A stretch of 64,000 nucleotides of DNA from JACKDX01 sp964640175 (lineage in GTDB: Bacteria > Myxococcota_A > Polyangia > Polyangiales > GCA-016699535). The stretch lies in the NCBI GenBank assembly GCA_964640175.1, contig CAZXFW010000010.1, positions 1 to 64,000 on the forward strand, in the 5' to 3' direction. This document shows, in pieces, positions 59,194 through 64,000 of this stretch. Below the pieces are notes generated by a model that worked only from the letters and a program-made list of their open reading frames with translations, had not been told where the DNA came from and searched no databases. A program made the position numbers and the translations under genes. Numbering within the stretch: position 1 is the first letter of the stretch; each line of letters starts with the position of its first letter.

Positions 59194-60396
59194 ATGATGC
59201 GAGTGTGGTGGGCGCCAGGGTGTGTCGCGTTCGGAATGCTCGCGATGGGTTGCGGTGGTTCTTCAAAATCCAATACCAATAACGATAATTTTGATAGGCC
59301 TGCCCTGATTCAAAGTTGGGCTAACGACGTTATTTTGCCGAGTTATGCAGCATTTGTAACAGACGCAATCGCATTGCGCGATGCAGTTGCTTCTTACAAT
59401 GCATCGATGGCCTCTGATGCCGACGCACAAGAGCAGGCGTTGAACGAGGCGCAAGATGCATGGCGTCTTGCCATGGTTCAATGGCAGAAAAATGAAGCCC
59501 TTAGAATGGGGCCTGCAGGTTCAAGCAGTGTAACGGGTTTCAAGGGGGGCGAGGACCTTCGCGATAAAATCTATTCTTGGCCGACTGTGAGTTCCTGCCG
59601 TGTCGATCAAGAGCTTGTGTCACGCGAGTATGATGATGACGATTTTTTTCAAAGTGAAACGGTCAACGTCTATGGAATGGCGGCTTTGGAATATCTGCTG
59701 TTCAATGAATCGTTAGAACATAGCTGCCCATCTCAAGTGGCGTTAAATGAATCGTGGGATGCCTTAAGTGAGTCTGAAATCATCCAACGCCGTGCGAAGT
59801 ATGCAGAGCGTGTAGCAGGGTATGTTTTAGATGTCGCTGAAACACTGGCGGATCAGTGGAGTGCTCAAGGCGGAAATTTCGTGGAGCAATTTGTTCATCC
59901 TGGTGTGGGCGATTCGGTTTACGATGACGAGCGGTGTGTGATTGATGAAGTATTTGCTTCGATATTTTATGTTGAGTTCACCGTAAAAGATATGAAGCTT
60001 GGGATTCCTGTCGGTGTGCGCCCTGAATGCACCCAGGCGCAGTGTCCAGAAGCCGTAGAGTCGCGGTGGTCGGCACACTCCAAAGAAAACATTCTGGCGA
60101 ACTATGCAGGCTTTGAGTTGGTGTTTTGGGGCAAGGACGGCGGACTAGGGTTTGATGACTATCTTGAGGGGGTACAAGCGCAAGAACTTGAAGCACGTAT
60201 CAGGCAGAGCTTTGACGCTGCAAAAGCAGCGGCCGATGCCATTCCGGGCTCTTTGGAAGACGCGGTAGTGGAACAACATGACCTCGTGCTGGCTGCTTAC
60301 ACGGCGCTCAAAGGCTTAACGGACATTCTCAAGACTGAACTCGTTAGCACCTTAAGCTTAAGGGTGCCTGCGGAGGGTGCAGGTGACAACGACTAG
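59194..60396 (+). CDS. Imelysin-family (IrpA-like) iron-regulated lipoprotein
   Basis: A 400-residue predicted lipoprotein (MMRVWWAPGCVAFGMLAMGC, C20). The imelysin (M75) fold is indicated by AWRLAMVQWQKNEALRMGPAG (about 90-109) and GMAALEYLLFNES (about 161-173). The family GxHxxE iron-site motif is degenerate here: G161, then A at the His position, E166 retained. Imelysins such as IrpA, IcmP and LruB are iron-regulated periplasmic proteins proposed to bind iron, and the Fur box 30 bases upstream agrees. AGAGG precedes the ATGATG start. Its stop overlaps the HTTM start by 14 bases, so the two are co-translated. Confidence 0.88.
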   Translation: MMRVWWAPGCVAFGMLAMGCGGSSKSNTNNDNFDRPALIQSWANDVILPSYAAFVTDAIALRDAVASYNASMASDADAQEQALNEAQDAWRLAMVQWQKNEALRMGPAGSSSVTGFKGGEDLRDKIYSWPTVSSCRVDQELVSREYDDDDFFQSETVNVYGMAALEYLLFNESLEHSCPSQVALNESWDALSESEIIQRRAKYAERVAGYVLDVAETLADQWSAQGGNFVEQFVHPGVGDSVYDDERCVIDEVFASIFYVEFTVKDMKLGIPVGVRPECTQAQCPEAVESRWSAHSKENILANYAGFELVFWGKDGGLGFDDYLEGVQAQELEARIRQSFDAAKAAADAIPGSLEDAVVEQHDLVLAAYTALKGLTDILKTELVSTLSLRVPAEGAGDND

Positions 60397-61783
60397 TCCA
60401 TGGATGGATCGGCTATTCCGACCGATAGACATCGCGTCACTCGCTTTGTTTCGGGTATTGTTTGGTGCGGTGATGTGCGCGGGGACGACGCGCTTCTTAT
60501 TGTCAGGATGGGTTGACACTCTTTTTGTAGAGCCGCGGCATTTTTTGAAGTATTACGGCTTTGCGTGGGTTCAGCCTTGGCCTGAATGGGGCATGTATGT
60601 GCATTACACTGCGATGGCCGTTGCCGCGTTATTTCTCAGCATCGGACTATTCTATCGACTAAGTGCCATAGCGTTCTTCTTGTTATTCACCTATGCGCAG
60701 CTCATCGATATCAGCAACTACTTGAACCATTACTACCTTGTGGTGTTGCTTGCAGGGTTGCTTATCTTCTTGCCTGCAGACCGGGCATGGTCCGTGGATG
60801 TTTGGAGGCGTCCTGAAAAACGCGCCACAGAGGTTCCCGCATGGTGCGTTTATCTTCTGCGCTTTCAGATGGGGGTAGTGTATAGCTATGCTGCATTAGC
60901 CAAGCTCAATGCTGAGTGGCTATTGCACGCACGGCCACTTACGTTATGGATGCGTGCACGCGTCCACATGCCGTGGATCGGAGCATGGTTGGGTGAGCAG
61001 TGGGTGGCTTACGCCATGAGTTGGGCGGGGTTTTTGTACGACAGCCTTATCGTCGTGTTTTTGCTGATTACGCGAACACGGCCGTATGCGTATGCCGCTG
61101 TACTGTTGTTTCATGGATTGACGTGGGCGTTCTTTGACATTGGGATGTTTCCCTTCATCATGACTACTGCCACGCTGATTTTCTTTTCTCCCAGCTGGCC
61201 TCGTTCACTTTGGTCATGGCTCATTCGACGAAAGAATTCATACGCGTCGCACAAAGAGCCTGTGTTGGCTATGCCGAGCATACAAATGGCCACGTCAAAA
61301 CGGGCAGTGACAGCGATTTTGATGGTGTATGCTGTGTTGCAAGTAGCGATCCCTTTGCGCCACTACTTATATCCGGGCGATGTGTTGTGGAATGAGCAGG
61401 GCATGCGCTTTGCATGGAAAGTTTTAGTGCGCGAAAAAAATGGCAGCGTGACGTATCACGTTCGTGAACGCCGCACAGGTCGCTATTATCAAGTGAGTCC
61501 ACACGACTATCTCACCTGGGCACAGGTTTCCGAGATGTCGAGCCAGCCAGACCTTATTCTTCAACTGGCACATGACATTGCCAAAGACTTCCGCAGTAAG
61601 GGCAGGGGAGAGGTGGAAGTACGTGCAGAGGCGTGGGTTTCGTTGAACGGCCGCAAGGCAAAACTGATGTTGGATCCGACCCGTGATCTTACATTAGTAC
61701 AAGATGGATTAGGGATTGCTGACTGGATAAAGCCGGGGCCCACAGATGCGTTTGGCCTTCATAGACAATGGGCAACTCGATGA
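60383..61783 (+). CDS. HTTM (vitamin-K gamma-carboxylase-like) membrane protein
   Basis: A 466-residue polytopic membrane protein of the HTTM/VKG-carboxylase-like superfamily. Start GTG at 60383 is chosen because GGAGG (60372-60376) lies six bases upstream; an in-frame GTG at 60377 would be too close. The HTTM domain (about 5-285) has about seven hydrophobic segments, and the family-typical stretches LFRVLFGAVM near the start, NYLNHYYLVVLLAGLLIFLPADRAWS, and LRFQMGVVYSYAALAKLNAEWL. A soluble C-terminal part of about 170 residues follows. In bacteria such proteins are mostly uncharacterised; here it sits between the imelysin and receptor genes, overlapping both, so a role in iron or siderophore handling is likely. 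Confidence 0.82.
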   Translation: MTTTSPWMDRLFRPIDIASLALFRVLFGAVMCAGTTRFLLSGWVDTLFVEPRHFLKYYGFAWVQPWPEWGMYVHYTAMAVAALFLSIGLFYRLSAIAFFLLFTYAQLIDISNYLNHYYLVVLLAGLLIFLPADRAWSVDVWRRPEKRATEVPAWCVYLLRFQMGVVYSYAALAKLNAEWLLHARPLTLWMRARVHMPWIGAWLGEQWVAYAMSWAGFLYDSLIVVFLLITRTRPYAYAAVLLFHGLTWAFFDIGMFPFIMTTATLIFFSPSWPRSLWSWLIRRKNSYASHKEPVLAMPSIQMATSKRAVTAILMVYAVLQVAIPLRHYLYPGDVLWNEQGMRFAWKVLVREKNGSVTYHVRERRTGRYYQVSPHDYLTWAQVSEMSSQPDLILQLAHDIAKDFRSKGRGEVEVRAEAWVSLNGRKAKLMLDPTRDLTLVQDGLGIADWIKPGPTDAFGLHRQWATR

Positions 61784-64000
61784 AAGCGTGGCGACTTAGC
61801 ATAGGTTTGGCACTTAGCCTTGTTCCGACATTGACGCTGGCTCAAGACAAGCCTCCACAAAAACAGGCACCAAAGCAAAAGACCCAGGAAGAATTGGATT
61901 TTGAAAAATTGCTCGAAATTGATCCTGTGGTCGTGCAGAGCACGCCTATCGACACCTCACGTGTGGGTGGCTCTGCTCATGTGGTGACTAAAGAAGAACT
62001 GGAAAGATTTAATTATGACGATGTGCATCGAGTGCTCAGCCAAGTGCCAGGCGTTTATGTACGCCAAGAAGATGGATATGGATTACGTCCCAACATTGGC
62101 ATGCGTGGGGTGAGTTCGGATCGCAGCAGCAAAATCACGCTCATGGAGGACGGCGTACTATTAGGTCCTGCGCCGTATTCTGCTCCGGCGGCGTATTACT
62201 TTCCTATCATCACACGTATGGAAGGGCTTGAGGTGTTCAAAGGGCCCGCGTCGATTCAGTATGGGCCACAAACCGTGGGTGGAGCCCTTAACTGGCTTAC
62301 ACGGCCTATCCCTCTTACCCACACCGGTACGTTAGACATTGCTGCTGGGCAATACAGATCTGGGAAGTTTCATGGAAGCTGGGGGACCCGCGGCAAATAT
62401 GTGGGAGCCTTAGTGGAGGGTGTTCATTTGCGCACCGATGGATTTAAAGATCTAGACGGTGGTGGCAATACGGGCTTCGACAAGAATGAGATCTTGACCA
62501 AGTTTCAGGTTAATACCGATCTTTCTAAGTCGTCCTATCAGATTATGGAGTTGCGGTTGGGGTATTCCGATGAACGGTCATCCGAAACCTACTCGGGACT
62601 TACTGACGCGGATTTTGCAGCCACTCCCAATCGACGGTACGTAAGCAGCTCGCTTGATTTAATGAAGTGGTACCGAACACAGGTGCAAGTCCGCCATGTG
62701 TTGCAGTGGGGAGAAGACCTTCAAGTTCGCACGACGTTTTATCGCCACGATTTTTCACGTAAGTGGCGCAAGCTTAATAGATTTCGCGGTGGACCTGGAT
62801 TGCACGACCTATTGACCTATCCAACCGGGCAATCCACGGTCTACCTCGATGTGTTACGGGGCACACAAGATTCTGAAGGTGACGCCCAAGACTTACTCAT
62901 AGGGACCAATGCACGCGACTTTGTATCTCAAGGCATCCAGACGGTGGCAACCTGGCGGTATGACAACAAGTGGTTTTCGCAAGAACTTGAGTTAGGCGCA
63001 CGTTTTCATAACGACTTAATCAAACGCGATCACACCGAAAAAGGCTATTGGATGCGCAATGCAACGTTAGTCTATAATCAGCTCGGAAAAGACACGATTT
63101 TGCAGAATGACGTTTCAACGTTTGCTTGGGCGTTTCATGCGCTTGATCGCATTCAGCTTGGTGAACAGTGGTTTGTGAATCCAGGGGTTCGTCTTGAACT
63201 CATTGATTGGCATTATCGCGATACCACCGATACTACGCAGCCCGTCGATCAAAGTGATTTCTATGCTGTGGTGATTCCAGGGATAGGAGTGGTTTTCCAG
63301 CCACTTAGTTGGCTTAACTTGGTAGGCGGAATTCATCGAGGATTTAGCCCCGCAGCACCAGGGCCTGACAAGAATGTCGACTACGAGAGCAGCATAAACT
63401 ATGAAGCAGGTGTACGCTTGGCGTATGCATTAAGTCGCCTTGAGGTGATAGGATTTTTAAACGATTACTCCAACCTCACAGCGATATGCTCACTTAATCG
63501 TGGTTGTTCGGAAGAGCAAGTCGATCAGCAAACCAATGCGGGTAGGGTGCACGTGTATGGTGTGGAGACCAGTGTTGAACAGAAAGTAAATCTGCCACTG
63601 CATTTGGTAGGCCTTGGGCGCCTGGCCTATACGTTGACGCTTTCAGAATTTCAAGAAGCGTTTGAAAGCTCAGACCCGTTATTGGGCGATGTGAATGTAG
63701 GCGATGCATTACCTTACGTTCCAGTGCATCAGGGCACGCTCATTTTGGGCGTGCAGCATAAAATGTTTGATGTCAGTGTATCGACAGCGTATGTGGGTGA
63801 AATGCGAGATGTAGCCGGGCAAGGTGATATTCCAGACCCAGAGCGCATCGCAGACTATATTGCTGTGGACTTTGCCGGTTCGGTGCAAGTGAGCAAGACC
63901 GATCAACTCTACGTTCACATCGACAACGTATTAAACAACGAATACATGGTCTCACGGCGGCCCTATGGCGCACGGCCAGGGATGCCGTTTCAATTTATGG
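61780..64000 (+). CDS. TonB-dependent outer-membrane receptor (3' end beyond window)
   Basis: An open frame of 740 codons running off the right edge. Signal peptide MKAWRLSIGLALSLVPTLTLAQ; a TonB-box-like DPVVVQ near residue 48; a plug domain (about 60-170) with RVLSQVPGVYVRQEDGYGLRPNIGMRGVSSDRSSKITLMEDG and GGALNWLTRP; and a 22-strand barrel up to the last visible strand YVHIDNVLNNEYMVSRRPYGARPGMPFQF. The family C-terminal aromatic strand implies only a few residues are missing. The plug resembles FecA-like siderophore or citrate receptors. Its ATG overlaps the HTTM stop (ATGA). It is the fourth gene of the iron locus. Confidence 0.93.
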   Translation, partial: MKAWRLSIGLALSLVPTLTLAQDKPPQKQAPKQKTQEELDFEKLLEIDPVVVQSTPIDTSRVGGSAHVVTKEELERFNYDDVHRVLSQVPGVYVRQEDGYGLRPNIGMRGVSSDRSSKITLMEDGVLLGPAPYSAPAAYYFPIITRMEGLEVFKGPASIQYGPQTVGGALNWLTRPIPLTHTGTLDIAAGQYRSGKFHGSWGTRGKYVGALVEGVHLRTDGFKDLDGGGNTGFDKNEILTKFQVNTDLSKSSYQIMELRLGYSDERSSETYSGLTDADFAATPNRRYVSSSLDLMKWYRTQVQVRHVLQWGEDLQVRTTFYRHDFSRKWRKLNRFRGGPGLHDLLTYPTGQSTVYLDVLRGTQDSEGDAQDLLIGTNARDFVSQGIQTVATWRYDNKWFSQELELGARFHNDLIKRDHTEKGYWMRNATLVYNQLGKDTILQNDVSTFAWAFHALDRIQLGEQWFVNPGVRLELIDWHYRDTTDTTQPVDQSDFYAVVIPGIGVVFQPLSWLNLVGGIHRGFSPAAPGPDKNVDYESSINYEAGVRLAYALSRLEVIGFLNDYSNLTAICSLNRGCSEEQVDQQTNAGRVHVYGVETSVEQKVNLPLHLVGLGRLAYTLTLSEFQEAFESSDPLLGDVNVGDALPYVPVHQGTLILGVQHKMFDVSVSTAYVGEMRDVAGQGDIPDPERIADYIAVDFAGSVQVSKTDQLYVHIDNVLNNEYMVSRRPYGARPGMPFQFM

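Overview
The window looks like a chromosomal segment of a deltaproteobacterium in the broad sense, most likely a Myxococcota relative. The evidence is the mix of a DUF1592/DUF1552 secreted pair, many lipoproteins, Kazal, kelch and trypsin-like secreted proteins, a PilZ protein, a large Ser/Thr kinase, and an infC gene that appears to start at the rare codon ATC, as recalled for Myxococcus. No phage, insertion sequence or CRISPR array is visible. Coding density is high and no stretch above about 300 bases lacks a gene or RNA. This placement is inference from gene content; no 16S gene is present.

Layout. 0-4.2 kb: surE, tRNA-Pro and a DUF1592 + DUF1552 secreted pair. 4.2-12.1 kb, minus strand: the translation cluster thrS-infC-rpmI-rplT-pheS-pheT-ihfA-merR, with hairpins around infC and a separate promoter before ihfA. 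12.1-23.7 kb, accessory: a 115-bp duplicated promoter element (next to a 39-bp tandem repeat) lies upstream of both thrS and a Kazal-domain lipoprotein gene; then a heme pair (protoporphyrinogen oxidase + radical SAM/SPASM protein) behind a clear operator palindrome, a trypsin-like lipoprotein, a 1130-residue pretoxin-Hint protein and a kelch lipoprotein. 23.7-33 kb: tRNA-Val, an M23 peptidase, an ArnT/PMT-like membrane protein, PilZ, glycerate kinase, and the rplM-rpsI-argC-lipoprotein-phosphoesterase operon. 33-48 kb: plsB with a GH5-like hydrolase, rlmE, an isolated rplC, tatD-metG-holB-tetR, mazG, efp-epmA, a pirin and deoC.

47.8-64 kb: a minus-strand operon (thioredoxin-rhodanese fusion, unknown protein, RND/MMPL exporter, 2OG-Fe(II) oxygenase); a plus-strand operon (outer-membrane-like protein, kinase with a sigma-factor-like N-terminus, Cys-rich lipoprotein); a REC-REC-GGDEF-EAL regulator; and a Fur-box-marked iron-uptake locus (TonB-like protein, imelysin lipoprotein, HTTM membrane protein, TonB-dependent receptor running off the right edge).

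The most unusual items are the promoter-carrying repeat that contains a scrap of a trypsin gene, the Hint-toxin-like lipoprotein with an unrecognised C-terminal domain and no evident immunity gene, the sigma-like/kinase fusion, and the imelysin-HTTM-receptor iron operon.
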